Notes: generated from the letters alone by a model not told the origin. 64,000 nucleotides of DNA from an uncultured Clostridia bacterium (GCA_934754355.1 CAKVID010000003.1:124001-188000), one strand, 5' to 3'. Positions 19,282 to 28,534 are shown, counted from the first letter of the stretch. Program-made: numbers and translations.

Positions 19282-21893
19282 GCAAAATAAGTAAGTTTTG
19301 TAAGAAATTTTTATTTGCAATAATGTTGATTGTCCTATGCTTTACTCCTCTACTTACCAGTTGTGATTTTGATATCACGGCCGGTGGCAAATTAAGGACG
19401 CCAGAGATATCTATAAGCAATACCAATAAGACAATATATTGGAATAAGATATCTTATGCAAATAATTATGATATTTACATTAACGATACACTTTCTGACA
19501 CTATAAATAATGATAGTGACGATAAACGCATAGTATATGATTTTTCTGGTATGCTTGGCGAGAGTGGAGAATACACACTATGTGTAAGGGCTACAACTAA
19601 TAGTGCCAGTAGAGAGAATAGTGATAAGAGCAATATTGTAACATATACTTATACCAAGAAAACTATAATAACTCCAACCACTCCAGATGCCGAGATAGAT
19701 ACCACTCGCAAGATTGATTTTACAATAGTTGATGGCGTGCTTAGTCTTATACCATTTAGCGGAGAAGACCTTAGTTATGTTGTTTACTTGTATTCTAATT
19801 CGACTGGATTGCATTCATATAATCTTACTAGCACAATGACAAATTTGGTTGCAAATAACTATATGACCAAGTCAGAAATTTATGCTATACGATTAGGCTA
19901 TACAACTCTTACTAGTGGTGCACCTAAGAATACAATTTCTAGCGATATTAAGTACTATAATAATTCATCAGTGAGTTACGAGGGGTATACAGATAAATTC
20001 TATGTCTTTGATGGAGAAATTCATGATTTCTATATTGAAAATCAACAAGAATTAAATAATCTAGTATACTATACATTTATTGGTAGAATAGAGACATTTA
20101 ATATACGAATTTCCGATAGTTTCAAGACAGCAATTGCACAAACATACAAGAAAACATCTACAGTTGGCAATCTAGACTATGCGGTGAATAGTGCATTTAA
20201 TAGTTTCTATGAGACCATATCCTACCAAGCAAATAATAATGGTGGCTTTGCTAGTATGAATGGCAGTGCCAATGAATATACAATCAAGGTTAGTTATGGT
20301 GGAGTAACAGAATGTAATATTTCTATTAATCCTACTCAAAAATCTTTGTATCCACAAGCAAGGTCTACGGGCTTTTATTCAACTACTAATTATACAAGTC
20401 TTAAAACCAAATATGGCGATAACTACGATAATTTTGTAAGCGATAAACAATTTCTATATGCCCAAGTTACAACTAGCGAAGAATTGTACTGGGCAGTAGA
20501 GAATAAAATAACTCCAGTATTTGCAACCAAGAATACTAGAGCGGATATTATATATACCAAAGCCAAAGAAGTATTGAGAGAGATAATCTCAGATGAGATG
20601 ACCGATTATGAGAAAGCACTAGCAATCTTTGATTGGATATGTATTAATACTCAGTACGATTATACTGATTATAGTTCATATACTGGCAATATTTCCAATT
20701 ATCCAACCAAATTACCATGCTTCTATCTAGAGGGTGTATTTATGACTGGCTACTCGGTTTGTGATGGGTTCTCCAAATCATTTAGTCTAATGTGTAATAT
20801 GCTTGGTATAGATGCAATTAGAATTGTAGGTAATGCCAAAGTTGCAAATGGTAGCATGGGTGGGCATGCCTGGAATAAAGTCTTACTTGATAAAGACCCA
20901 CTAGATAGTATTCCTGCTAAATATTATCTAGTAGATATTACTTGGACAGAAATCATATCTGGCGAAGCCGAAGAAACATTGTCGCATACTTACTTCTGTC
21001 TAAGTGACAAAGATGTGGCAGAAACTCACTTCCCACATTCTGGTAGGTCGTCCAAATTCGGTAAATATTCTGCACCAGATAATTTAGAGTATTATGAATA
21101 TCAAACTTTTGATTACAAAGGCACACAAGAAAATTTGGTAATAGAGAACGAACAAGAATTGAGAGATATGTTTGATTATGTGCTAATTAGCGGTAGAGAT
21201 ACTATGGAAGTAGTTGTGACTTATGATTATATGGTAAGCGTGTATAATTCCAATAATTCAGCACCTTACAAGACAACTACACAAATAGTGTATGAATATT
21301 ATGAAGTGCAAGATAACAAAGGTAATTATTTAGAGAAGTCCAAATATGACCCATCAACAGATACGCTATGGTATTATACCTACCAAGTTCAAGAAACAAT
21401 ATATGGTACTAATTATATTAAGTCAACAGATACTTTCTATAATTACAAATTAAGAACAGTATTCCAAGAATACGCAATGAAACCTTGTAAATTCCAAGAA
21501 CAATATTTATTTATAACCGATGAAAATTCACTTAGAAATTATACTTCAAGCAAACAAGGTATGCTATTTATATTTACTCAAAATTTGCTTATAGATAATG
21601 GAAATGAATTTATAAATAATAGTGGTTCTGTAAGTATTAATCCAAACGGCGAGACTGCTCATATAGTTAATTATTTTGATAGTAATTCAATTACGGGCAA
21701 ATATTATATCTATGTGCAAAATCCAATACTTAGTAATGCAAGCGGCACTAATTACACCGAACAAATTAATTCAATGTTTGGGGCATTTAGTACAGCGAAT
21801 GTCAAATTTGCATTTGAATTTGTCAATAACACATCAGTTTCTGGCGAAAATGTATCATCAGTACTATTCTTAATGACTGTTACAAATAAGTGA
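19278..21893 (+). CDS. Lipoprotein with transglutaminase-like domain
   Basis: 871 residues. Signal peptide with lipobox LLTSC (Cys29). An Fn3-like module follows (ISNTNKTIYWNKISYANNYD, about residues 45-130). The central transglutaminase-like domain has the ordered triad Cys495 (GYSVCDGFSK), His530 (GGHAWNKV) and Asp553 (YLVDITW), all intact, so cysteine-protease or cross-linking chemistry is possible. The remaining C-terminal region is beta-rich and unrecognised. The start overlaps the preceding gene by 4 bases, tying it to the SipW/TasA-like operon. Cross-linking or trimming of the surface proteins is an attractive inference but no substrate can be read from sequence. Confidence 0.82.
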   Translation: MSKISKFCKKFLFAIMLIVLCFTPLLTSCDFDITAGGKLRTPEISISNTNKTIYWNKISYANNYDIYINDTLSDTINNDSDDKRIVYDFSGMLGESGEYTLCVRATTNSASRENSDKSNIVTYTYTKKTIITPTTPDAEIDTTRKIDFTIVDGVLSLIPFSGEDLSYVVYLYSNSTGLHSYNLTSTMTNLVANNYMTKSEIYAIRLGYTTLTSGAPKNTISSDIKYYNNSSVSYEGYTDKFYVFDGEIHDFYIENQQELNNLVYYTFIGRIETFNIRISDSFKTAIAQTYKKTSTVGNLDYAVNSAFNSFYETISYQANNNGGFASMNGSANEYTIKVSYGGVTECNISINPTQKSLYPQARSTGFYSTTNYTSLKTKYGDNYDNFVSDKQFLYAQVTTSEELYWAVENKITPVFATKNTRADIIYTKAKEVLREIISDEMTDYEKALAIFDWICINTQYDYTDYSSYTGNISNYPTKLPCFYLEGVFMTGYSVCDGFSKSFSLMCNMLGIDAIRIVGNAKVANGSMGGHAWNKVLLDKDPLDSIPAKYYLVDITWTEIISGEAEETLSHTYFCLSDKDVAETHFPHSGRSSKFGKYSAPDNLEYYEYQTFDYKGTQENLVIENEQELRDMFDYVLISGRDTMEVVVTYDYMVSVYNSNNSAPYKTTTQIVYEYYEVQDNKGNYLEKSKYDPSTDTLWYYTYQVQETIYGTNYIKSTDTFYNYKLRTVFQEYAMKPCKFQEQYLFITDENSLRNYTSSKQGMLFIFTQNLLIDNGNEFINNSGSVSINPNGETAHIVNYFDSNSITGKYYIYVQNPILSNASGTNYTEQINSMFGAFSTANVKFAFEFVNNTSVSGENVSSVLFLMTVTNK

Positions 21894-22172
21894 ACTATTA
21901 GTACACAAACTTAGTGCTGTTACTAATATAGAAGATATAAATAAAATCGCTGAGGGCGGGAAGACGCAGAGACAAATTTTACGATTTCTGCAGGCGAAGC
22001 CGAAGCCTTAGTAAAATTTGGGTCGAGTACTCAATCGCCCGTAGTATATAATCTTGAAAAATAGTATTACAATCATTATATTGCTAAAGACTGTACTTAA
22101 CCGCCTGCAGCAAATAATATGTATATGTGAATATAAACAATCTTGTTTGTACACAAATAAAATAATTAAAAT
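21894..22172. other. Non-coding gap with locally GC-rich folded segment
   Basis: No convincing gene. Positions 21954-22040 are clearly more GC-rich than the surroundings and can form nested helices: GGGCG with CGCCC (21954-21958/22036-22040), AAATTTTAC with GTAAAATTT (21974-21982/22011-22019) and AGGC with GCCT (21992-21995/22005-22008). A GCTGAGGGCGG/CCGCCTGCAGC near-complement reaches further right (about 22100-22110). It may be a small RNA or a decayed sequence. Strand not determined. Confidence 0.35.
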
Positions 22173-22207
22173 AAAAAAATTCCCTCAATCATGAAGGAAT
22201 TTTTTTT
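22173..22207. terminator. Bidirectional terminator between convergent operons
   Basis: AAAAAAATTCC pairs with GGAATTTTTTT around a short loop, with U-runs on both strands. It separates the transglutaminase lipoprotein gene (rightward) from the SDR gene (leftward). Confidence 0.85.
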
Positions 22208-22210
22208 GTC

Positions 22211-22993
22211 TTATTTCTCTCCACCATATAATTTCTCGGTTATATTTAGTAACCAAGACTTAGGGGTAATTCTAGTCATAAAATATAATAATTTGTATTT
22301 GCCACCAATTATATAGAAAGGTTTACATTTCTTCTTGGTAATAATTTTGAATATCTTACTAGAGCAAATTTCGGCAGGCATTCGTTTATCTTCTCGGCTG
22401 TCACTTTTGGTAGTTGCTTTCTCAAGCCTACTTCCATATCTTTCGTTTGTCTCGAATTCTTTAATTCTATTCTTAGTAAAATTCGTCTTGATATCTCCGG
22501 GACAAATAGCAGTGACTTCAATCCCAAGTGGTTTTAGCTCCATTCGGAGTGCAAAACTAAGAGTAAGAACTGCCGATTTGATAGACCCATATATTGCTCT
22601 GTATGGTACAGGGAATAATGCCATTGCAGAAGATATATTAATTATCTTGCTTCCTCGTGGCATATATTTAATTGCTTCTTGTGTGCAGTATAATGTGCCA
22701 TAGTAATTTACTTCACACACACTCTTAATTTGTTCTACTGGTAGTAATTCGGTTATCCCGCTCATGCCAAAGCCTGCATTATTTATTAGTACATCTATTC
22801 TTCCATATTCTTGACCAATAGAATTGATGACTTCTTTGATTTTCTTCTCATCAGATACACTACAAGAGTAATGCTTCTCATTTCCTTCTCGGGTACTAAT
22901 TGTTAGTACTGTATCTCCTGCTTTCTCATATAAATTCTTAAGGCCTAGTCCTATTCCGCTAGTGCCACCAGTTATTATTACTATTCTATTCAT
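22211..22993 (-). CDS. Short-chain dehydrogenase/reductase
   Basis: NAD(P)-dependent oxidoreductase of the SDR family, about 260 residues. Rossmann motif TGGTSGIG at the N-terminus, NNAG (INNAGFGMSG), catalytic Ser in NISSAMA and the YGSIK active-site Tyr/Lys, followed by a PGDIKTNF segment. The C-terminal basic and aromatic tail (KPFYIIGGKYKLLYFMTRITP) resembles membrane-associated SDRs acting on lipid-like substrates, but the substrate is unknown. I chose ATG 22993 (MNRIVIITGG); a GTG at 23002 adds three residues. The start overlaps the upstream zinc-ribbon gene by 8 bases, so the two are probably co-transcribed. Confidence 0.9.
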   Translation of the reverse strand: MNRIVIITGGTSGIGLGLKNLYEKAGDTVLTISTREGNEKHYSCSVSDEKKIKEVINSIGQEYGRIDVLINNAGFGMSGITELLPVEQIKSVCEVNYYGTLYCTQEAIKYMPRGSKIINISSAMALFPVPYRAIYGSIKSAVLTLSFALRMELKPLGIEVTAICPGDIKTNFTKNRIKEFETNERYGSRLEKATTKSDSREDKRMPAEICSSKIFKIITKKKCKPFYIIGGKYKLLYFMTRITPKSWLLNITEKLYGGEK

Positions 22994-23798
22994 TTCTTTC
23001 ACTTTTATTTTTATTTCGTGGTTTCTTTAATTGCGCTCTGCAGTTGCTACATGTCTTAGCGTTGCTATCGTTAATTGTTCCACAATATTCACATTCAATT
23101 GTGTAATTAACTGTATTATTTGTATCTGTCTTACTTAATACTTCATTACTAACTTGCTCGTTTAATTCTTCATCGGGATTTACAAAAATAGTTGCAATAC
23201 TTGCAATGGCTATAAATAATAGTATTGCATATCCGCCAACTGCTAGTGCTATATATCCAAATCTAGTTCCGTGCATGTAACGATTATATTTTGATGCTTC
23301 TTCTTTTAAATTATCCAAAATATATGGGGTTGCTTTTTGTGCGTCTTTGTAGTTTATGTTATCAGTAGAATATTTAACGCTCTTTAATTTATTTAGACTG
23401 TATGTTGTACTTGTCAAATCGTTTTTGGCTATTTCAACAGTGCCTATGTATCTAGAGTAATCTAAGTTGCCACTATTTTCAAACATATCTTGCTTCTCAA
23501 ATTTGTCTATAGTGTAAGTATCGTTAATTTCGCCATTATTTGTATCTAGTACTACATCTACTTTCAGTGAAGTATCATGGTCAATAACTAATCCCATGTA
23601 TATAAATTCAATTTGTAGTGTTGCAGTACTGCCATACGGACTTGTATTAGTTGTAACATCTGCAGTCTTATAAACATAATCGCATTTAATTTTGGAATTG
23701 TTGCCGTTTGTAAGTAATGGTATTACTATAATTGAAAATATAATAATAAGTGCAATCGGTATACAAAATTTAAGTATATTTTTTAATTTCTTAGCCAT
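22986..23798 (-). CDS. Membrane protein with C-terminal zinc ribbon
   Basis: 270 residues, no named family. Two membrane segments (about residues 9-30 and 183-206) enclose an extracytoplasmic beta-rich domain. After the second segment a cytoplasmic linker leads to a zinc ribbon with two Cys-x2-Cys pairs (CEYCGTINDSNAKTCSNC) and a basic tail. Such membrane proteins with zinc ribbons are common in Clostridia and often sense or scaffold, but the role is not known. First gene of a two-gene unit with the SDR. Confidence 0.75.
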   Translation of the reverse strand: MAKKLKNILKFCIPIALIIIFSIIVIPLLTNGNNSKIKCDYVYKTADVTTNTSPYGSTATLQIEFIYMGLVIDHDTSLKVDVVLDTNNGEINDTYTIDKFEKQDMFENSGNLDYSRYIGTVEIAKNDLTSTTYSLNKLKSVKYSTDNINYKDAQKATPYILDNLKEEASKYNRYMHGTRFGYIALAVGGYAILLFIAIASIATIFVNPDEELNEQVSNEVLSKTDTNNTVNYTIECEYCGTINDSNAKTCSNCRAQLKKPRNKNKSERNE

Positions 23799-23969
23799 TA
23801 TTTTTTACCCTCTTTACTATTAATTCTTATTTAATAATGTAACACATTTTGGTAGGGTTTATCAAGTAAAATTATCTATTGTCATATGGTCTAGCAAATA
23901 TAAGGCAATAAAATAGTACAATTTTTGTAAGTTAATGTAAGTAATAATTGTATAAAGTACTTATTTTGT

Positions 23970-23998
23970 TTGGAATTTTGGGGATATTATTATAAAAT
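23970..23998 (+). promoter_or_regulatory. Candidate sigma-A promoter of secA
   Basis: TTGGAA (23970-23975), 17-base spacer, TAAAAT (23993-23998), in the gap upstream of secA. AT-rich surroundings make this only a reasonable match. Confidence 0.4.
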
Positions 23999-24045
23999 AT
24001 TATGTAAGTGACACAATTATATTTCGAAGGAGACATATAAGTATA

Positions 24046-26889
24046 ATGGGATTTTTGAGTAAAATATTCAAATCAGAAAATACTAGACAAGTAAATAAAT
24101 TAGAGAAGATTGCAAAGAAAGTAGAAGATTTGCAAGATAAATATAGAGCATATAGCGATGAGGACTTGAAAAACACCACCCAAGTACTCAAAGATAGACT
24201 TAAAGCAGGCGAGAAGACAATAGATATTCTTCCCGATGCATATGCGTGTGTTAGAGAGGCTAGTAGCAGAGTTATTGGTAAGAGACATTATCATGTGCAG
24301 ATACTTGGCGGTATTGCATTATTCCAAGGTAGAATTGCCGAGATGAAGACTGGTGAAGGTAAGACACTTGTAGAGACCTTGCCGGCATACTTGGTGGCAC
24401 TAGAGGGCAAAGGTGTACATATCGTTACAGTCAATGAATATTTGTCTACTCGTGATAGCGAATGGATGGGCAAGATTTTCAAATTCTTGGGACTAACTGT
24501 TGGTATCTCTTCTCACGATATGACCCCAGAGCAGAAGAAAGCAGCATATGCTTGCGATATAACATATTCAACCAATAACGAACTTGGTTTCGATTACTTA
24601 AGAGATAATATGGTTATGCGTGCCGAGGATAGAGTGGCTAGAGGTTATCACTTTGCTATCATTGATGAGGTGGATAGTATCCTAATTGATGAGGCCAGAA
24701 CTCCACTTATTATATCTGGCAAGGGAATGAAGAGTGGCGAGGAATACAAGAGAGCCAGTAGATTTGCCAAATCTTTGAAGCCAGCCGACTACGAAATTGA
24801 CGAGAAAGAGAAAGCCATTAGATTAACCGAGAGCGGTATTGCTAAGGCTGAGAGATATTACGGACTTGAGAACTTAAGCGATATCAATAATATCGAACTT
24901 AATCACTATATCAATAACGCACTTAAAGCACAATATATAATGATGAAAGACAATAATTATATTGTCAAAGATGGCGAGATTGTAATCGTTGATGAATTTA
25001 CAGGAAGATTGATGGACGGCAGAAAATACTCTAATGGACTTCATCAAGCAATTGAAGCCAAAGAGGGATTGGAAGTAAGAGACGAGAATAAAACTTTGGC
25101 TACTATTACATTCCAAAATTTCTTCCGTATTTACGATAAAATTAGCGGTATGACTGGTACTGCCAAGACAGAAGAAACTGAATTTAATAAAATATACAAT
25201 CTAGATGTTGTTACAATTCCTACTAATAAACCAGTTAGAAGAATTGACTGGACAGATGTTATCTATCCAACCGAGAAAGCCAAAATTAATGCAATTATTG
25301 AAGAAGTCAAGAAAGTTCATGCCGAAGGTAGACCAGTTCTAGTTGGTACTATTACAATCGAGAAGAGTGAGGAAATATCCAAAGCACTTACTCAAGCCAA
25401 AATTAAACATAATGTTTTGAATGCTAAGAACCACCAGAAAGAAAGTATGATAATCGCCCAAGCGGGTAGATTAGGTCAAGTAACTATTGCAACCAATATG
25501 GCTGGTCGTGGTACAGATATTATGCTAGGTGGCAATCCAGAATATCTAGCCAAACAGAAGATGGCGGAATTAGGATATAACGATGAACAGATAGACTTCT
25601 GTACATCATATCTTCCATCAGATAATGCCGAACTAGAGAAAGCAAGAGAGAAGTATAAGAAATATTACAAAGAATTTGAGCAAGTAACCGAAGATGAGAA
25701 ACAGAAGGTTATATCTCTTGGTGGACTTCATATCATAGGCACAGAGAGACACGAAAGCCGTAGAATAGATAACCAGTTGCGTGGTCGTGCTGGCCGTCAA
25801 GGAGACCCGGGTTCAAGTATCTTCTATGTTAGTATGGAAGACGAACTTATGCGTAGATTTGGCGGAGACAAATTGCAGGGTGTTGTTAGATTTTTCAAAA
25901 TTTCTGATGATACAGCATTTACTCTTAAATTCCTAGCCCGTCAGATAGAGGCTGCCCAAAGAAGAATTGAAGGCTTCAATTTCTCTGCTCGTCATACAGT
26001 GCTTAAATTTGACGATGTTAATAACCAACAGAGGAAAGAAATTTATAAAGAAAGAAATAGAGTAATAGATGGTGCAGATGTTCATAGCGAAGTGCTAGAT
26101 ATGATAGCCGAATTTGCTAGAAATGCAGTGTATGATGCTATTGACGACAAAGAGTCTTTTGAAGAATGGAATGTAGAGAAGATTAATAGTTGCCTAAATA
26201 ATAGAGTTCTTCCAGCCGACTTTAATTTTGTAACAGAAGACATGATAGAAGGCTTAGAAGCACAAGAACTAGCAAATATGGTAGCAGATAAAACACAAGA
26301 AGTATACGAGGACAAATGTAAGTCTTTGGGAGCAGTAGGTATAGATGCTCTAAGAATAGAGAGAGAAATATTGCTTCGAGTAGTAGATAGTTTGTGGAGA
26401 GACCATATCGACTTTATGGAAGTTTTGCGTGGCGAAATTGGACTAAGAGCATATGGTAATCACGACCCACTAATTGCCTACAAAGAAGAGAGTTCCAAGG
26501 CTTATGAGACCATGATAAATAGAGTTAGAGAAGAGACTGCAATGTTCTTGCTTAACTTCAAAGTTCAGATAGAGAGACAAGTGCCAGTTAATATTACTAG
26601 AAAGAAATTAACCCCAGAAGATATGGAGAAGATAAGAAAGATAGCCGAAGAGAATTTGAAGAAACAGAAAGAGGGTAATAAAGATAAGACGGAAAGTACT
26701 CCAAATAATCCACAAGCACAAGCAGACTTGGATAAATTAATGAAAGCCCCAACAAGTATAGATATGGTAACTAATCATAATGAAACAACCCAAGCCAAGA
26801 CCAAAGGCAAGATTGTGGGAAGGAATGATTTGTGTCCATGTGGCAGTGGCAAGAAATACAAAAATTGCTGTGGCAAAGATGTGAAATAA
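24046..26889 (+). CDS. secA: Preprotein translocase ATPase SecA
   Basis: Motor that drives unfolded preproteins through SecYEG. Walker A is MKTGEGKT (about residues 100-107), Walker B/DEAD region is IIDEVDSILIDEARTP (about 206-221), the preprotein cross-linking and second helicase domain follow with NMAGRGTDIMLGG and the RGRAGRQGDPG motif, and the C-terminus carries the zinc-binding SEC-C motif CPCGSGKKYKNCC. 947 residues, somewhat longer than B. subtilis SecA (841) because the C-terminal linker is present. AAGGAG lies 13 bases before the ATG, a long spacing. It exports all the surface proteins encoded in this window. Ends at a strong terminator. Confidence 0.98.
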   Translation: MGFLSKIFKSENTRQVNKLEKIAKKVEDLQDKYRAYSDEDLKNTTQVLKDRLKAGEKTIDILPDAYACVREASSRVIGKRHYHVQILGGIALFQGRIAEMKTGEGKTLVETLPAYLVALEGKGVHIVTVNEYLSTRDSEWMGKIFKFLGLTVGISSHDMTPEQKKAAYACDITYSTNNELGFDYLRDNMVMRAEDRVARGYHFAIIDEVDSILIDEARTPLIISGKGMKSGEEYKRASRFAKSLKPADYEIDEKEKAIRLTESGIAKAERYYGLENLSDINNIELNHYINNALKAQYIMMKDNNYIVKDGEIVIVDEFTGRLMDGRKYSNGLHQAIEAKEGLEVRDENKTLATITFQNFFRIYDKISGMTGTAKTEETEFNKIYNLDVVTIPTNKPVRRIDWTDVIYPTEKAKINAIIEEVKKVHAEGRPVLVGTITIEKSEEISKALTQAKIKHNVLNAKNHQKESMIIAQAGRLGQVTIATNMAGRGTDIMLGGNPEYLAKQKMAELGYNDEQIDFCTSYLPSDNAELEKAREKYKKYYKEFEQVTEDEKQKVISLGGLHIIGTERHESRRIDNQLRGRAGRQGDPGSSIFYVSMEDELMRRFGGDKLQGVVRFFKISDDTAFTLKFLARQIEAAQRRIEGFNFSARHTVLKFDDVNNQQRKEIYKERNRVIDGADVHSEVLDMIAEFARNAVYDAIDDKESFEEWNVEKINSCLNNRVLPADFNFVTEDMIEGLEAQELANMVADKTQEVYEDKCKSLGAVGIDALRIEREILLRVVDSLWRDHIDFMEVLRGEIGLRAYGNHDPLIAYKEESSKAYETMINRVREETAMFLLNFKVQIERQVPVNITRKKLTPEDMEKIRKIAEENLKKQKEGNKDKTESTPNNPQAQADLDKLMKAPTSIDMVTNHNETTQAKTKGKIVGRNDLCPCGSGKKYKNCCGKDVK

Positions 26890-26895
26890 TAAAAT

Positions 26896-26933
26896 AAAAA
26901 TGTCATGATATTATCTTTATCATGACATTTTTT
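26896..26933 (+). terminator. Terminator of secA
   Basis: AAAAATGTCATGATA pairs with TATCATGACATTTTT around a 7-base loop, followed by U residues. Confidence 0.92.
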
Positions 26934-27000
26934 GCTAAAACAAAATACTAAAAGTCTTCCATGTTAATCCTCTGTACTAATATTGTTTATTAAAAATAAC

Positions 27001-27204
27001 TTAATCATTAGTTATCTCAAATAAATCATTTGGAGTACATTCAAGTATTTCGCAAAGAAGTTCTAGGTTCTCAAATTTAATACCTTTAGTTTCATTATTA
27101 ACCATTTTATTAAAATTTTGATAACTTAAATTCATTTGATTATAAAGCCAATATTTTGTTTTGCCCTTTTCTTTTAATATGTCTAGTACATTCAATCTTA
27201 ACAT
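27001..27204 (-). CDS. Small XRE/Cro-family repressor
   Basis: 67 residues, almost entirely one helix-turn-helix domain: NVLDILKEKGKTKYWLYNQM then LSYQNFNKMVNN and the scaffold helix LELLCEILECTPNDLF, as in short Cro-type regulators. The AGGTG ribosome site is 4 bases before the ATG. It is divergent from the small gene at 27309, and each direction has a -10 box embedded in an identical inverted repeat (27222-27235 and 27277-27290), so autoregulation and control of the neighbour are likely. Confidence 0.9.
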   Translation of the reverse strand: MLRLNVLDILKEKGKTKYWLYNQMNLSYQNFNKMVNNETKGIKFENLELLCEILECTPNDLFEITND

Positions 27205-27221
27205 AATTCACCTATACAATA

Positions 27222-27235
27222 TAATGTAGACATTA
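27222..27235. promoter_or_regulatory. Operator 1: TAATGT-N2-ACATTA palindrome
   Basis: Perfect 6+6 inverted repeat TAATGTAGACATTA overlapping a leftward TATAAT (27233-27238 read on the minus strand) in front of the repressor gene. Same arms as operator 2. Confidence 0.65.
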
Positions 27236-27251
27236 TAGACCAAAACAATAC

Positions 27252-27280
27252 TTGACATATAGACTATTAAATTATATAAT
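27252..27280 (+). promoter_or_regulatory. Consensus sigma-A promoter of the 71-residue protein gene
   Basis: TTGACA (27252-27257), exactly 17 bases, TATAAT (27275-27280): a full consensus promoter. The -10 box overlaps operator 2. The longest reading frame starts inside this promoter, so the true start must be downstream at 27309. Confidence 0.85.
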
Positions 27281-27290
27281 GTATACATTA
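27277..27290. promoter_or_regulatory. Operator 2: TAATGT-N2-ACATTA palindrome
   Basis: Perfect inverted repeat TAATGTATACATTA overlapping the -10 box of the rightward promoter. Arms identical to operator 1, 55 bases away centre to centre (about five helical turns). Confidence 0.7.
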
Positions 27291-27308
27291 GACAATGGAG
27301 ATTTGGTT

Positions 27309-27524
27309 ATGTTTGAAAAGAAAGATATGTTAATTAAATATACAAGGGTTAATTTTACTTTTGAAGAAGAATTATTTAACAAATACATGGAACTTAGGAA
27401 AGTTGTTAGTTTGCTAGAAAATATTAAATATGACGCCGAAGATGAGATGAAAGATAAAGAAGCATTTAAACAAGGGTTCCTGGCTGGTGTTAAAGTTATG
27501 TCATCGGTTCTTCTTGATATCTAA
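27309..27524 (+). CDS. Small hypothetical protein under XRE repressor control
   Basis: 71 residues from ATG 27309, preceded by GGAG at 8-base spacing; starts further upstream would lie in the promoter. Mostly helical and charged (FTFEEELFNKYMELRKVV, DAEDEMKDKEAFKQGFLAG), with no membrane segment or known motif. A helical dimer of the kind common in small Firmicute regulatory proteins is likely. It is the only obvious target of the divergent repressor. Function unknown; a toxin or antirepressor role cannot be supported from sequence alone. Confidence 0.7.
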   Translation: MFEKKDMLIKYTRVNFTFEEELFNKYMELRKVVSLLENIKYDAEDEMKDKEAFKQGFLAGVKVMSSVLLDI

Positions 27525-27565
27525 ATTATTAGATAGAGTTATATTTATATGGTAATCTCATTAAT

Positions 27566-27601
27566 AAAAGATGGACACGATTATTGTATCTATCTTTTTT
27601 T
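27566..27601 (+). terminator. Terminator after the 71-residue protein gene
   Basis: AAAAGATGGACACGAT pairs imperfectly with ATTGTATCTATCTTTT (two G-U pairs, one mismatch), followed by a U-run. Confidence 0.75.
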
Positions 27602-27733
27602 GTGAGTGGATACTTTTAGTCTGATTATTGTAATTATTATAAGAATATGATACACTTATAGTTATAAGTAATAAGATATAAATGCATATAGTTGTAATTG
27701 ATTAGTTACAAATATTTAATTTTGGAGAATGAT

Positions 27734-28408
27734 ATGTCTGAGAACAAAGCGCAGAGCGTAATTGAATTTTATTTGTTATGCAATAAACTCAAGAAATTAA
27801 TAAGAACTGGTTGGTTAGATTGGAATGTGAAGGCAGAAAGATTAGAAAGTGTTGCCGAGCATATATATGGTGTGCAGATGTTGGCACTTGCTATGAATTC
27901 GCAATATGATTATGATGTAGATATTAATAAAGTTATTAAAATGCTTGCTGTACATGAATTAGAAGAAATATGTATTGGAGATTTAACATTATTTCAAATA
28001 TCTAGAGAAGAGAAAGAAATATTGGGTCATCAGGCGATAAACAAAGTGCTTAGAGGATTAATTGACAAAGATGAAATCCGTAATCTTATTATGGAATTTG
28101 ACGAGCGTAAGACTAATGAAGCAAAGTTTGCTTATCAGTGTGACAAACTTGAATGCGATATGCAGAGCAAAGTATATGACACAGAGGGCGAAATTCCGCT
28201 TGACGCCGATAGCCAAATTAATAACTCGGCTTATCTAAATAGGTCCGTTCAAGAATTACTTGCACAAGGCAAATCTTTTAGTGATATGTGGTTGGAATTT
28301 GGAAGAAATAGATATCCTTATGACGATAATTTCAGAGAGGTATCTTTAACTATTGAGAATATGGATTTGCACACGCAATTAGATGATGATACTTTGTCCA
28401 AAGAGTAA
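27734..28408 (+). CDS. HD-domain phosphohydrolase (YfbR/HDDC2-like)
   Basis: 224 residues. The HD metal-binding pattern is visible as ESVAEHIYGVQML (about residue 44) and AVHELEEICIGDLT (about 80), with a later conserved Asp in YQCDKLECDMQ; these match 5'-nucleotidase-type HD proteins such as YfbR, which dephosphorylate deoxynucleoside monophosphates. Substrate is not proven by the motifs. ATG 27734 with GGAG six bases upstream is preferred to the TTG at 27698. Flanked by terminators, so monocistronic. Confidence 0.82.
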   Translation: MSENKAQSVIEFYLLCNKLKKLIRTGWLDWNVKAERLESVAEHIYGVQMLALAMNSQYDYDVDINKVIKMLAVHELEEICIGDLTLFQISREEKEILGHQAINKVLRGLIDKDEIRNLIMEFDERKTNEAKFAYQCDKLECDMQSKVYDTEGEIPLDADSQINNSAYLNRSVQELLAQGKSFSDMWLEFGRNRYPYDDNFREVSLTIENMDLHTQLDDDTLSKE

Positions 28409-28444
28409 TTTTAAGTATTTGCAAAGTAATATTACAAAAAAAGT

Positions 28445-28476
28445 AAAAGATGGATAATATTTGTCTATCTTTTTTT
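28445..28476 (+). terminator. Terminator after the HD hydrolase gene
   Basis: AAAAGATGGA/TCTATCTTTT stem with a U7 run; nearly the same arms as the terminator at 27566. Confidence 0.75.
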
Positions 28477-28534
28477 AAGATTATATGGTATAATGCACTT
28501 GAGAATTTAAAAATAATCGGTTAAAGGAATAATT

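Noticed and set aside
27252..27308. Longer N-terminus for the 71-residue protein
   Set aside because: The codons fall in the -35/-10 promoter and operator.
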